Shown one piece after another: positions 24,301-36,868 of a stretch of 64,000 bases of DNA. The position numbers were made by a program, and so were the translations under genes. The stretch lies in contig JAVUNC010000019.1 of the NCBI GenBank assembly GCA_032173965.1, positions 5,766,501 to 5,830,500 of the forward strand, written 5' to 3'. Below the pieces are notes generated by a model. That model ran no database searches and was not told where the DNA came from. It saw only the letters and a list, made by a program, of their open reading frames with translations. The number at the start of each line of letters is the position of its first letter. Positions within the stretch are counted from its first letter, which is position 1. This DNA comes from Sitta carolinensis (Eukaryota; Chordata; Aves; Passeriformes; Sittidae).

Positions 24301-27300
24301 AAGCTTTTAGCTGTCTCAGCACACAATGTAGCTTATTTATTATAGTGATAAGTAATACCTGAGAAGTAAAATCAAATTTCACATTTGCTCATTGTCGTGA
24401 ATCACTTGCAGACTTTCAAGGAAAAAAAAAATTATATCTTTAAATGTTCTTTCTGCATGAGCTAGTCACTCAGATGGTTTAACTGCTTTAAGTATCTGAG
24501 TATTAAGTGTTACTATTTTAAAAACATCTTTTGTGACTGAATTGGACAATTGAGTCAAAAGTACTGACTGCATTTTAGTTTGGTGCAGCAGCAATTCACT
24601 GATGGATTTTAGTAAAAACGTAGCTAAGGGAAATATTATTTAATGGTTTTCCATAGGCTTACCTAGAGAGCTATGTTCTTAAAATGTGTATGCAAAAGGA
24701 TAATTGAATGGATTTAAAATAATTTTACTTCCGCTGTGTTTTGGTTTCTAAAAATTGCCAGTCTTTCATGCTTTAGGAAAGAGAGGGAAGCTGATATCTG
24801 AAAGATGCCTAAGCCATGCTCCTTCTCCATCAGAATTTAGCTGATTCTTGTCCGTACCAGCCATGTGTGGTCTGTTAGAGCAGAGTGTGCAGACTGGGCA
24901 CCAGCAGCCAGTTCACACTTTGGGAGCTGGAGCACTCCTGCAGTTCTCCAAAGGACAAAGAAGAGAGGAGCAGGGCAGCAGCAGGTTCCTGAAAGGAGAA
25001 GAGCACTCTGAAGAAACTACTGGCAGAAATGCCTGCATTCCAAGTGCTCTGAGGACCAATGTCAATTTTCCTCTATGTGAACAGGTGCACTCTACTCACA
25101 GTGAGTAGATGAGAACAGGCTATTGCTTGGCATGTCCAGCACATCTGGAAAGTGCTCAACAGAACTTTTTCAAACACTTGCTATTTCAGTTATCAAGAGT
25201 AGTTGCTTAATAATTGAAATTCCAGTGTCATGTTTAAATAGCAATTACTGATGAAATTGTGCCAGCTGCAGTGTTAGGCACCTTCCTGGAACGCTGGTTG
25301 CACGGGTGAACTTCAAATATGTTGTTATTTCTTGGGAACAGCTTTTTCTCATGTTTTACTGAGAAGCAGGGACAGTTTATGGTCCCTGTATTTCACAGCA
25401 CTAGGAAGTGTGATAAGAGTGCAGGTGTGTTCTTTCTGTCCAAGAAAAGCAAACTATAAAATCTCTATTTTTTAGAAAGGCTTGTTCTACATGAAGGCAG
25501 TTTGCTATTGCTAATTCAGAAGATGGACCATTTAGTAGAGCCTTGCTGTTCCTTAATGACTTTCTAATAATCCTTAAAATGTTTTTGCTGTTAGATAATG
25601 CTGCAAATCCTCCTGGTCATGTGTAGGCATGGGGGTTTGGCTCTGTAATGCTGTTTAATACATGACAACTTTCAGATTAATGGAAGCAAACCCTCCTTGG
25701 CACATAGAGCTTAATCTTATTAACTTACCAGAAAAAAAGAAAAGCCAGCAGAAATCCAATACTGTTACATCAGTTCAAAAAACGTTCAGTGTGTGCTAAT
25801 GTGGAGCTTGCTCATTTGCAGATACTTTCAGTTTATGATTTGGCACTAAATGGCTCCAAGTCTTCATACTATTTTATTTATTTAAGAAAGCAGCTGATGG
25901 AACAGCTTTGTAAAGTTACATCCCCTGTATTATAACAGGCAGCTTTCTCTAACACTCTGAGTTCTGTAGCTGGATACCAGTTACAGTTAAATTTTCCTCC
26001 TCCTTTCCAGGCTGCAGTTTGAATGACTCTCCTGTGGGACTGGCTGCATACATCTTGGAGAAGTTTTCTTCATGGACTGATATGGAATTCCAGAATCTAG
26101 AAGATGGAGGACTGGAGAGGTAAGCCCTTTCTCTCTGCCATTTTGGGAGAGTGGCTAAGCCCCGAGTCCCAGCTGAAGAGGTCTGTCTGAAATGGTCACC
26201 TGGCACCTCAGGGAGCCTGCAGTGACCACAGGTGGTGCAGGGCTGCACTCCAGCACACAGAGAGGCAAACAGGCCATGCAGGGTGAGGGATTCCCTTCTC
26301 ACTTCAAGCTCCTAGAAAAGAAATACAACCTGCAACTCCTGGATATTAAAAACTGACTAGAGGGAAGAATGTAATTAGGACCAAAAGTTTAACCCACATT
26401 GAGATGCTGGGAACTCACAATTCGTTGTAATACTAACAATTAACTCTCTGTGAATTTGCTTTAGATTGATTGTTACTGCTTCATCTACCTGCCATTTTAA
26501 TAAAGGACTGTGTTTAGTGTGCAGCAGAAATCAGAGCTGAAATCCCCTTTGAGAACTACCTGGCAGGAATGAAGAGAAGGGGCATGCTATGGAAAGGCCC
26601 AGTGGGAGCAGATTTGCATGGAATGTTTGCACTACATACAGCTAATAGTTTTATATGAAACACGCACTGTTTACAGCACATGTTGGTGTGTGAGGGCTCT
26701 GTTGAAGGCTCACGGTAGCTTTTCACATTATCATTAATAAATGGCACAAGCTGTTGCATGTGCTGTTCTGCTCCCTCCCTCCCAGTCTGTGGACAGGAGA
26801 GACAGCCATGCTGGAGCATAAGGTGCTTCTTGGAATCTGCCTTCTGTGTAGGAGTTAAAATGTGACTTCCCAGTTTGTGTCTGAAAGCCTTTAGCATCCT
26901 TAATTGGTCACTGGCAGACAGAGGAGGAGTAAAAACTTCACCTCTCCACTCTTAACCATTATTTTTTTCATGTAAGTTTTTTTCCTTCCCCTTACAACCA
27001 AACCAAAGTCAAGTCCCTGCTAAGGTGATGCAAATTAGTTTTCAGTTCTAATTAAGCTATCTCTTGGGCTTGCCTCTTCAGGAAATTCAGCCTAGATGAT
27101 CTGCTCACCAATATCATGATCTACTGGGTGTCAGGCTGCATCGTCTCCTCCATGCGTTTCTACAAAGAAAACCTGCAGAAGGGGATAGGCACACAGAAAC
27201 ATGAAAAGTGAGTGTGGCTTCTTCTCTTTAAATATTTTGCCCTGATCATAATTTTATAGTTTCATGCCTTATAGATTCCTGAATGCTGAGGAAAAACACT

Positions 27301-28906
27301 GCTCTCTCACAGTATTCCTCTGCAAGACAGACCAGGTAGGTGATGTACTGTGCTGTGCTGGGAAAACATGGTGCTTGGGCAGGAATCCTGAGCCATCAGT
27401 GAGGAGATCTGACTGGAGGCAATGCTCGAGGGCCTCCCTTTCATGGTGTATCCATGTACTTCCCGATTTTATTTCAGTTACTCAATCACCCTGTGACTGA
27501 GTCACAAAGTCAATTTTGCTTAGTTTAGTTGGTTGTAGTTTTAGTACTTTGCTGGACACGCTTTGCCTGTTTCTGCAAAAGGCTTAAGTCCTTTGGAAGC
27601 AACTTCAGCCTGCTGACAAACTGCATCATGCAGGAGTCAGTGAGACTGATGTGCCTGCTGCTGCTCAGGCTCTTCAGACAGCAGCTTGGTTGCATGTACT
27701 CGTGTCAGCTTGATATGAGTGAAGGCTTAAACATGCCCCGAGGTATTTGCAACCACAGCTTAGTGCCATGGTATTTATTGAGCTGTGAAATGATGCTCCC
27801 AGGAAGCTGACTCAGTTCCTGAAGCCGTTGTGGCTATGCTGTGGGCAGTACCTTGCTCTGGTTCTGCCTGCAGGAGATGAGCTGTGTGAGCTTCTGTGTG
27901 CCTAGAGGACAGTCTCAAAGTCTTGTGTGAAGTTCTGACCTCAGGCTTCCAGTGGCTACATGCCCAACACTTTTTGTATCTACATTTTAAAGTCTGTTAC
28001 TTCTGGCAATGCATCTTATTTAAAGATAAGCTGGGATATTTAAACCTAGAAAATGTGGCCCTTATAACAAGCACAGATCATTCACAGCCCTCATATCCAG
28101 TTGCTTCCTTACACTTCCTAAAGTGCAGGATATTTTGTAGTGTGCATTTGTGCCAGTTAAAAGCAAGAGCTATTTTACAAGGTATAGTCTCACATATAGA
28201 AATGTTGCTTCTGAATTAGTCTTGATTATTAGCATTCCTCTCTTCTATCCCCCTATGAAGTAATTCTTCTCCTGCCTACCTTCCAGTTGTCCTGCCAGGC
28301 TTAGCATATTTGAGTGGTTATCTTCTCTGTAAACCTCCTGCACTTATCAAATTGTGTGCTTGCCCCTCGATTTGAGCCCTGTGTGCAGCAAGAGGAAATT
28401 TGCTGCCCACACCTCCTAGGGCTCTCCTCTCCCTTTCCATGCTTCTGAGCCTCATGCCCTGGATCCCTTCCAAAATTGCCTTAATATCACTGTATGCAAA
28501 AATAAAAAAGAGGCTTTCTCCTCAGGAATTAGAGTGTTGTCTTCAGTTTTAGGATCTGGAAGTCAAATTTTTAATGCTTAACAAGAGTGTGCCCAACCAT
28601 TTAGGAACATTTCTTCAGGACTTTTGATTTGTTGCAGATTTAAGCGTCTGGAAAATTACAGTGATTCTCTCCTCTCTCAGGCTCACAGTACAGGTACCCA
28701 CTGGCATTGCTGCCTTCCCTAATGAAATTCTGCACATACCCCAGGCTTGGGCCAAGAAGAAATACACCAACATTGTGTCCTTCCACTTCATGCCTCGAGG
28801 TGGCCATTTCGCAGCTTTCGAGGAACCTGAACTTCTTGCTAGAGATATTCTGCAATTTGTTGACAAAGTAGAGAAAGAGCAACTCTGGAAAAAGAAAGGG
28901 GAATAA
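18155..28906 (+). CDS. EPHX1: EPHX1, microsomal epoxide hydrolase, complete coding region in 8 exons
   Basis: Joining 18155-18334, 19718-19898, 21988-22215, 23029-23158, 23754-23968, 26011-26119, 27082-27207 and 28681-28906 gives 1395 nt, 464 residues and a TAA stop; recalled human EPHX1 has 455. The enzyme hydrates reactive epoxides to trans-diols at the ER membrane through an alpha/beta-hydrolase fold and a covalent ester intermediate. Visible features: hydrophobic N-terminal anchor (about residues 4-19) followed by Lys residues; EH N-terminal domain; oxyanion HGWPG at 147-151; nucleophile Asp225 in GGDWG; lid tyrosines Tyr300 and Tyr375; acid Glu405; base His432 in RGGHFAAFEEPEL. All expected catalytic residues are present, so the product should be active. 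Two oddities: Trp228 replaces the Ser recalled after the nucleophile motif, and the C-terminus is a Lys-rich extension ending KKGE. The start is chosen because ATG 18155 opens the anchor, has A at -3 and follows the acceptor by five bases. Confidence 0.96.
19718..19898 (+). CDS. EPHX1: EPHX1 coding exon 2
   Basis: Acceptor tctgtag, donor CAAG|gtgtgt; 181 bp, leaving one base for the next exon. It encodes the helical EH N-terminal region, including RFTEPLE, FHYG, VVSYWKNQF and KKQVEVLNKYP. Confidence 0.95.
20565..20597. repeat. Perfect 15-bp inverted repeat with 3-nt loop
   Basis: The arms ATTTCAAATGGTGCA (20565-20579) and TGCACCATTTGAAAT (20583-20597) are exactly complementary around GTT. 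It lies in the intron between EPHX1 coding exons 2 and 3. A short-loop stem of this kind could fold in the pre-mRNA. I recognise no family. Confidence 0.9.
21874..21891 (+). repeat. Poly(A) tract
   Basis: Eighteen uninterrupted A residues, about 100 bp upstream of the acceptor of EPHX1 coding exon 3. No adjoining retrotransposon body was recognised. Confidence 0.9.
21988..22215 (+). CDS. EPHX1: EPHX1 coding exon 3 (oxyanion-hole exon)
   Basis: Acceptor tttacag, donor AAAG|gtatga; 228 bp. It begins the alpha/beta-hydrolase core with GIDIHFVHVKPP and carries HGWPGSFYEFYKIIPLL and PSLPGYGFSEAPHKK. The HGWPG turn forms the oxyanion hole in this family. Confidence 0.96.
23029..23158 (+). CDS. EPHX1: EPHX1 coding exon 4 (nucleophile exon)
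   Basis: Acceptor aatgcag; the donor is CCCAA|gtgagt, chosen because it restores the frame to Asn-His-Val in the next exon. It contains LMLRLGF, then QGGDWGWLVCTNLAQ with the catalytic Asp225. The Trp at 228 differs from the Ser I recall in mammals. Confidence 0.95.
23566..23697 (+). mobile_element. CR1 LINE 3' tail fragment, sense on +
   Basis: The end GGAGTTGGACTTTGATGATC, CCCTTCCAACTCAGGATATT and CTATGATTCC is typical of the 3' end of avian CR1 retrotransposons. Only the last 100 or so bases remain, as expected from 5' truncation; the left edge is approximate. It ends about 56 bp before the acceptor of EPHX1 coding exon 5. Confidence 0.8.
23754..23968 (+). CDS. EPHX1: EPHX1 coding exon 5 (lid region)
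   Basis: Acceptor gtctgcag, donor GTTG|gtaaaa; 215 bp. It encodes HVKGLHLNM and the cap/lid region through SESGYAHIQATKPDTV. Tyr300 in SGYAHIQ corresponds to the lid tyrosine that polarises the epoxide oxygen in human EPHX1 (Tyr299). Confidence 0.95.
26011..26119 (+). CDS. EPHX1: EPHX1 coding exon 6
   Basis: Acceptor ctttccag, donor GAGAG|gtaagc; 109 bp. It encodes SLNDSPVGLAAYILEKFSSW and the LEDGGLE segment, both strongly conserved in EPHX1. Confidence 0.95.
27082..27207 (+). CDS. EPHX1: EPHX1 coding exon 7
   Basis: Acceptor cctcttcag, donor GAAAA|gtgagt; 126 bp. It encodes RKFSLDDLLTNIMIYWVSG and SSMRFYKENL. Tyr375 is the second lid tyrosine (human Tyr374). Confidence 0.95.
28681..28906 (+). 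CDS. EPHX1: EPHX1 coding exon 8 (terminal; acid and base catalytic residues)
   Basis: Acceptor ctctctcag, stop TAA at 28904-28906; 226 bp. It encodes VPTGIAAFPNEILH with the catalytic Glu405, and RGGHFAAFEEPELLARDIL with catalytic His432. The tail continues beyond the expected end as EKEQLWKKKGE. Confidence 0.96.
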
Positions 28907-29705
28907 CTTCCCTAAGAAACAGCAGGGTAATTACTTTTAGCTTAGCACATGTACAGGGCTTACTAAGTCTACTGTAATCCATGTAATTAGATCTTATCTC
29001 TGACCAGATGTGAGCAAGGACAGCAAGAAGAACACAGTGTATATCCATGAGATGCTGCCATGGGGACCACCAGCTTTTGGGTTGGGATTTTTTTTGTTCA
29101 GCTAGGCTAAGAAAGTAACATGAAGAGTACTTGTGTATCTTCTGAAACGTGTTCTGTAGTATATTTGACTCTTGCTTTGAGATTGAAAAATAGACCTCAC
29201 AGCTACTAATGTACCTAGTAACAGTTTAATTGGTATGAAAGGCTTTTTTTTTTTTTTTTTTTTTTCATGGTAGCAGTAAACTTTGAGTTGCTGGGAGTAT
29301 GAAGTTCCTCACATAAAGAGTGGGGAGCAGCCTGGCAGGACCTAACTTGCATGAGTGCATCAATCAATCAGCATTGATGATCTAGAGTATCTTTAAACTG
29401 CCTCCTGCTGGCTGCCTTTCTCTTCCAGCCTGGGCTGTAAAGCAGCTTCCTGGCTGTGAAGAAGCTGCACTACTGCCCTGTGCCAGGCTCCTGGGATATG
29501 TGAGGAGCAGCTGAAACACACAGGTGCCTGTAGCTCAGTCCAGGAGGAGGGGCTGGGTAGCAGTAACTACAGCCCCAGCTACCTCTGCTCTGAATTTGTA
29601 CTCTTAATCATAGCCTGAGGTAGGCTCAACACACTGTGGCTTGGCACTGCTTTGGCAGGGTATTGTAAATACCTCTTACTAAAGAATAAAAACCTGATTA
29701 ATTCA
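28907..29705 (+). other. EPHX1: EPHX1 3' UTR with AATAAA at 29685-29690
   Basis: The first canonical polyadenylation hexamer after the stop is AATAAA at 29685-29690 (aaagAATAAAaacc), predicting a 3' UTR of about 0.8 kb; the cleavage point is approximate. A run of 22 T residues sits at 29244-29265. Confidence 0.65.
29244..29265 (+). repeat. Poly(T) tract in EPHX1 3' UTR
   Basis: Twenty-two uninterrupted T residues. In the mRNA this would be a poly(U) tract, or it may be a remnant of an antisense poly(A) insertion. No retroposon body was recognised next to it. Confidence 0.9.
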
Positions 29706-32700
29706 AAATTAAAAGTGCATTAGATTTTTTAATAACTCCTGTATGATTCTTTTAGTCCTTTTAACAGCTGAGATTTTTCTTGGTACCAGCTAGCAGAAGC
29801 ATCAGCTCAGAACCCATTGATTCTCTACTGCATCTGTCACAAAGGTCAGATTGAAGGCAAACTGCTCAAAGAAAATTGAAGGGCTATATGGCTTTACCAG
29901 CTCCTGTCCCTAGTGTGTGCAGCTGAGCTTCAAACAGGTCTTAAACCATATCCAGATGACTGATTTCAGTGTGGTTTTGTTATCCAGTCACTTCTGATGT
30001 CCTTCTCTATTTCTGAAAGCATAGGGAATTAAAATCTATCAATAACACTTGCATGGATTAGTATTATTTCACAATATTAACTGAAATGGAAGCTAATATC
30101 AGGAACTCAGATCCTTGCTCCATGTCACAAGGCTTTAGACTCAAGGGTACCATGTAGTTTTTTTTTCACAGAAGCCAAGAGGACTTTCCTGCTGGTCACA
30201 TTCAAATCCTAGAGCTGAAAGCCACCACACCCCCCTGACTTCTGTCATCACTAGGGCAGCTGGGCTGTGCAGCAGCCTGGATCAGGTTTCTGAGCACAGA
30301 TGAGACCTCTTGCTCCCTTTCCTCTGCCTGCTGCACCTGGGTGCCAGGAGAGTAAGGCAGAGGAGCTCTCAGGTCTCCCTACTAGATTTGATCCTCAAGC
30401 TGTTCTTGAGGTCTTTAAGACATAAATAGTAGTGAGCACTGATTCCATGCTTACTTGTAAATGCTTTCATTCAGTCAAAATTTGTGTTCACATTTGCAAA
30501 ATGTTGTGTGACGCAGGCCAGTCTGTTTTGAATACTCAGGAGGAAAACACAGAACCATTCCCTTTGAATTCCCTTCTCCTTTCTGTGGAGAAGACCCTCC
30601 CCAGCCTTGTTTCAGGAGCAGTACAGTGAAAGAGGGTCCTTTATTCAGGAGGAACTGGCTCACCTCTGAAAACAGCTGCTACAGGCACCACTACACACCC
30701 TCCTGCACAAGTCTGTCCTGCCCTGCTCTGCACACCAGGTAAGTGCTCTTCAGGGTTTGGTAAGCTACTGTCTGAAAGGGAGACAAATCTGGACCTAAAA
30801 GGTCTAGATTTTAGGAACTTAAAAATAATAATTAAACAACTGATATATAGAAGAGTTTGTTCTGAATTTTGATGTCACACTTCTCAAACCTTAAGCCCAA
30901 AGCTTAAGCCAAAATCTGGTGACATTCTGATGATCAAAACATTATGTTTTGCTCCAAGGCCATTTCTTGGTGAAACTTCAATTTCTGGCCCAAAGTTGCC
31001 TCAAAGAAACTGCTGTCCTAAAAGCTCTGCCACATTAAGTTGCTCCAAAACATGCATTTATCCCACGCTGAAACCAGAAGTAGCTGACCTAAACCCTGCT
31101 TTTTAATTATCCAGTTATAGCTCATTAAGAGTCTTGATAAGGGGTTTGGAACCATGGAGATGCCACTGAAAATAAACAACTTGCACTCTTCCATCCCAGC
31201 TGAAGTGCTTTGGAATGTGTCTGCTTCTGGTATGGAAAAATTCAAGTAAGGTCATAATCTTCTCATACAGCTCCAGCTAAACAAACTCCCACTACAACCA
31301 AATTTGACTTCTGATTTTTATACTGCAAACCATAATGTCCTGAAAAATTCCAAGTCACCATATGTAGCCTTTGGACATCTTACACAAGAAGACAGGACTT
31401 CATATACATTAAACAAAAATGTCAGGCATTACTCAGCTCATGAATGAAAAAAAAATATGAATAGAAATCACACTTTTGTAAGAAAAAGGAAGTAAAACCA
31501 TCATTTAATGGAAATTATGGTGTTAAGCCCAGCATCAGAGTTAGCTCTAGATCCATGAAGGGCACCAGACATCACCACTGAGTCAGCTGCAATTGCTCAG
31601 GGGCAGGACTGAGGTTCAAGGCAGTCAATCAAATGCACAATTCTGTTTTACAGCAGGTGCAATACATAATATGCACTAAATGAAGATACATTTTTGTCTG
31701 AAAGAGGAGTGGTAAGCTCCTCCTGGGTGCTGTGGGAAGAGACATGGAATAAATCCATATTGATTTCAGTGTAGCTTATTTTAAAACACTGAGAAATGAT
31801 GCTGCTTGTTTTACTTGCTGTAATAGCACTTCAAGGAACATAAGTCACACTAAAACTGTCTTGCTCAGGATTAGTTTTCTTTCATGGAAGAGATACCCCG
31901 TGCAGTGCCAGACAGCCCTGATGGTGTTATGCCAGTGCTGCTAGAAGAATTAGCCCCATTACAATTGTCAGTTGTCTTCTGGAGAGCAGATATTTATTAA
32001 CAGCAATGTGCTGAGTGACAGCTCCTTTCCCTGCCTAGGTGTAGTCCAAACCTCAGGCTTCCAAATACCTTCCTGACTGGATTTAAAGATGCTGAGGATG
32101 ATTGTGCCCTCCCCGTGCTGAATAACAGAATGTCTGCGGTTTTGAGGCCATGATGAACAATGAAAGAGATTTAAATGAGGAGTTTCATCACCTTCTTAAA
32201 TGGAAGATAATCCTTTGCAGCAGCAGTTCAAAGAGCTGCAGGTGATCAGAGGGAGTGCAGCCCAGGGAAGAGGTGAGCAGAAACACAAAGGGACAAAGTC
32301 CAGTCAAGCACCCAGGCAAAGAACCAGCAGTTCCTGAGCTCTTTTCCAACCAAGCCTGCACTGTTGGGTGGTTTTCCAAACACATCTGGTCCTCATGAGT
32401 TCTAGGAATTCCTGTACAGGCTTCAGGGAACTAAGGTCCACCCCTGAATTTTTGTCTCAGTGGAAGTTTTTTTATCACCCCAAGTCTTTTGTGGCTCATA
32501 AAGATTTTTGCAGTGGTCAGAAGGCAATTCTTAATATTTCAGAGAAACAGAGGCAAAGAGGGTCTAAGCAATATCTCACACGAACTGAGAAGAACCCACT
32601 GCAGAATACAGATGATGTCATTCTTCTAATTTCCCCACTCTTTTTCTTTTTGAAGAGAAATAACTTTAATGATTCCTCTTAAAGGTGCTTAATTGATTTA

Positions 32701-35700
32701 TTTCTCAATTTTTGCCCTTTTCTTCCCAGCAGATTCTGATTCCTCATTTCAAAAGGGAATGAATTCTTCCTATTTTAGGAACATTTTTGATGTTACAGAT
32801 TTAAAATATAAAAGAACAAGAAAACCCTACTTCACTCTCTAAATCTAGAATCTTATAAAGAATTTCAATGCTTGCAACCAAATTATGGTACTTAGCAATT
32901 CTTTAAATCACTTGTTTTTTCCATTTTTGTCTGTGGAGATAGCTGCTGGTTTTATTTCTCTGTGTCTGTAGATGGAGGGGAAAAATACTGATAATTTGCC
33001 TTAGGGAAAAAAACCTATTTAGAATTCCAAATAAGTTTTGACATGGAACATCTTCACTTGAAAGAAGCGATTCAGTGCTTTACATTTCAGGAGAGCAGGC
33101 TATAAAAAAGCCTATCAGTCTGAAAATCCAAGCATAAACCAGCACCAAATGCATGGAAGATTTTCATACAGAAGGAAGGCCAGCTGTGTACAAAAATACA
33201 TCTCTCTTACATTCCCTCAGCTCTCAGTCTCCCTCCTGTACTGCAATTTTTTTTTTTTTTTTTAAATTTCAATGAACATCTAAGAAGCACAACAGATAGG
33301 CACCTTTCAAATCCAACCCCTAACTTCTATCACAAACTTTCACTCTTGTGCCACTGCATAAAGATGAGAGTTCACAATCACACAGCAGTAAGGATGAGAC
33401 AGCAACAAAATCTGGCTCCTGTTTTATTTAGGAGCACCTTATGACATAGCATACATTGGATTCTAGAATTCTATCTTCAACATCACTTTTGAGAAGAGTG
33501 TTTTCATTAATTATTTACCAGCACTTAGTTAACCACTGAGTCTGGGAACAGATAGAAAAATTTCCTTCTCTCCTTGGCTATTTAGAGACCCACCCAATTT
33601 CCACCTGAAATTGTATTGGCTGCAGCTGAGCTGCACCATTCTAACCAACAGGATGTGGGATACAGAGCAAATGCCAGGACTTAAACCAAGAGCCAAAAAA
33701 TTATAGGGAAAAATGTTCCATTATAATGACCCAATCTTCAGCCTCTCCGCTTTTAGTTGTTTCCTTTCTGTTTTTATCCTTCAGACAGCTGTCCTCAGAA
33801 AGAAAAAAAACAACTCCTGTATTTCTGGAATATCTGAAACAGGCACTTGCAGCTGTTACAGACAGGTGACAAGCAGAATCCTTCAAGAAGTCTTGTCTAG
33901 ATAAGACAGAGAAGGAATTTGCAAGATCACTTTCAGATAAGACACGTGACCCTGGCCATCATTTGGAATTAAAAGTGTGCCTTTCCTTATAGTGTTGCAG
34001 TTTTGAGACAATAAAGGGTGTCTTTTCTTTGTAGTCAATAGACTTGGGATAAAGTTCCCTTCTCCCCAAATCTTCTGCCCCTCGCCAGGTGAAAACCCGG
34101 TGGCCTGTTGCTTCTGGGACGAGTCCACCTTCTTGAAGAGAAGGCTTCCAAAAGTAAAATGCTTCCAAACACTCATAACCAGATTATCTGTACAACACAC
34201 ACAAGAAAGCTTCAGTTGTGCTGCCAGCATGTGTGGGCAAGCAGAGCTGGGAACTGGACTTCTGTAAAGGGACAGAAAAAGCATGGCCTACTGCTACACT
34301 GGAGCACTTGGAAACTTAGCCAGCACAAAGATCTGCTTTTGGCTCAGGATATGGGAAAAGCCCAGAGGAAAACAAAGCATGAACGTGTGCACCTCATGCA
34401 AATGAGAAATTGCAATAATTTGGGTGTTGAGGATGTGTTGCAAGAGGGCTGGAGGTGAGCCAGATGGGCCTGGCACACAGAACCCTGGCACAGAGCTCCA
34501 TGTATCCAAGCAAGCCAAGGTTTCTGAGCCTCAGCAAACCATGTAGCATTTTCCTCTCTCTGGAAGGAATTCATCTTCCCTGAAGTCTTTGCAGAAGTGT
34601 ACCCTGTTGTACAGTGTCAAGTGAGCTCCACTCTCCAAAGTGCCAGAGGCTGCCCCCCTCAGCTGTGTCACAGAGATTCCCATCAGGGACCAGGCTCTGG
34701 GGCTTCCTCCTGCGGGGGGGAGTGGCAGGCTGTGCGGGATTCCTGCAGCAGGGAGCGCTGCTGGAGGTGGCTGCTGCAATGTCGGGAAGGCTTCAGCAAG
34801 GAGCAGGGGGCAGGGAGGTGCTGCTCCAACTGAGCAATGCAAGGCAAGCAGCAGGCACTGGATCCCAACAAATATGGCTTCTGGGAGCCACAATCGGCAG
34901 CTCCAGCTGGGCCATTTGCTTAGGCTGCCTGCCAAAAGGTTTATAAAAAGAACAGTAAAGAATGTGCCATGGCTTTAAATATGAATTTCAAATACAGTGC
35001 AGCCAATATCCACATTTGTTGAGGCTTCCATCCCTCAGCTTTTTTCTAAGGCTCAGTCAGGAATGCAAGGAGTTTCTCCTGCTGAGCTAATTTTATCCCC
35101 TCGCACATACCCACCAGCATGAAGGAATGAAGTAGAGCCAGGGCAGTTTCCTAATTACTTCCAGCTCTCAGAGAGGGACCCAAAAGATAATAGTGAAGCA
35201 AGTTCAACACAGCAAAGCTGCTAAACCAGCCTGTAATTTTTGTGTTGCTGTACACAGGTCTTGTGATAATTTACTAATAGGTGACCCTGGCCTTTTCTCC
35301 AACTAGTGCCTGTCCTAATACCATAGACATTTCTATGAGTTTAACTGCAACAGAGCTCAGTGGCAAACAGGAATGGCTGCTACACAGCAAGAGAAATATG
35401 CAGGTGATTTCCCCATCAGACACAGGAACTGGTTCCTCAAATGCCAACAATGACTTTTTAGCAACATGTAACTTTCCATTACCTCGGAGGTTTTCCATAT
35501 TCTATATCTGAAGCACCTTAGCATGACTGGAGGTGGGTTTATCCAAGTTCACAGGAGAGATGGCCCTGCTGTGCTGAACTTGTGCCAGCCACAAGAAGTG
35601 TCACTGTGAAGGCTCAGCAACCTCCCAGGCAAAAAGAAATCAAATCATTAAAGGAGTGTTTTGCCCTTAATATGACACATAGAAACTCACAGTGAGTATC

Positions 35701-36686
35701 AAGTCATCTGTTCAAAAAAGGTGAGTTATATCACAGAGCATAACACCCCCACAGCACCAGCAGAGCAAACAGGTCAAATGTTGTAGCTGAAAGATTTATT
35801 TAATTCTTCAATAAGCACACACATAACCATCCACTCCTGCTGCAGACACCTGGATGAGATGGGGTAGAGCAGCTAGAAATGTGTCAGAACAATCACAGGC
35901 TTCTGATCTAATTAACACAACAAGCTTTCTCCTCCTTGTGACCTCGTGTGTGTATGAGAGAATCATAGAGAAGTAAAAAATGTGGATTATGTTGGAGTTC
36001 TTGGTTGGAGCACCAACCTGGAATGGCAGTGTGTGCACAAGGTACACACCACCCCGTAATGCCATGATTGCTAAAAATCAAAATGCACATACACACACAT
36101 GCACAAACCCCTGACTAACCTGCACCACTGAAGTAAGAGAATAAAACAGCCTGACAAATCCATGCCCCTCTCACTAGACAAGGCTCCTCACCTGCCTTTT
36201 AAGAACCAGGAGGTACATCTTCAGCTAACAGGATGGGTTTGTAATCAGAGGGCTCAGAGCTCCACAGGGTCCTTCTTGCAGGTCTCATGCTCAGCACTTG
36301 TCCAGTGCTGTTCTTGGAAGCTGGAGGCAGCCCTGCAAGACACTGAACATCTGCACACATTTATGGCACAAAGTCTCCTTCAATATCGAGATGTTGTTGC
36401 TTTACAGACATGCTAGAAAAGGTCAAATTCAGGAAATAACAGTTTAATAAGAAGCAAGGAAACAGAGGGCCAAAAGCTTATCCTACCCATAGGTCACCAA
36501 GATTCATCCCCTAGAGAAATCCAAACATATTCAAATTCCTCATGGGAATGTCATTCTAAGGCTTGTGGCAGTGCTCTTATGAACAGTTTGTGATCATGCT
36601 GTGAGGCAGCCAGCAAAAGGACTGTTTCAACACAGAGAAAAGAATAAATAAATCAAGACAGCATGAAAAATTTCTAAACTCAGTGT
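29706..36686. other. Intergenic region between converging EPHX1 and TMEM63A 3' ends
   Basis: About 7 kb with no supported gene. Open frames are short, mostly paired on both strands and without motifs; the cluster at 34.53-34.98 kb is a locally GC-richer patch read in five frames. A poly(T) run of 17 lies at 33247-33263. The right part may be used by longer TMEM63A transcripts, since a minus-strand AATAAA also occurs near 35795. Confidence 0.5.
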
Positions 36687-36868
36687 TTTATTGCTCCGTG
36701 ATTATTAGCTACATTTTGATACATTGCACTTTAGAATAGATTAGCACCTACTACATAATTTAAAAACTTAGTATCTTACAACTCAGATAATTGGCACTAT
36801 AGAGAAAACCCAGAGATCTGTCATTTTAACCCAAGACTAAAAGAGATAAAATGTTTACATCCTTTATT
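36687..36868 (-). other. TMEM63A: TMEM63A candidate polyadenylation signals
   Basis: On the minus strand AATAAA occurs at 36863-36868 and again at 36687-36692, about 740 and 920 bp after the TMEM63A stop. These are the first canonical hexamers I find downstream of the stop codon. Which is used, or whether both are, cannot be told from sequence. Confidence 0.5.

Noticed and set aside
34531..34978. Cluster of overlapping frames up to 134 codons on both strands
   Set aside because: Five competing frames in a locally GC-rich patch, no splice-compatible homologous exon, no motif recognised.
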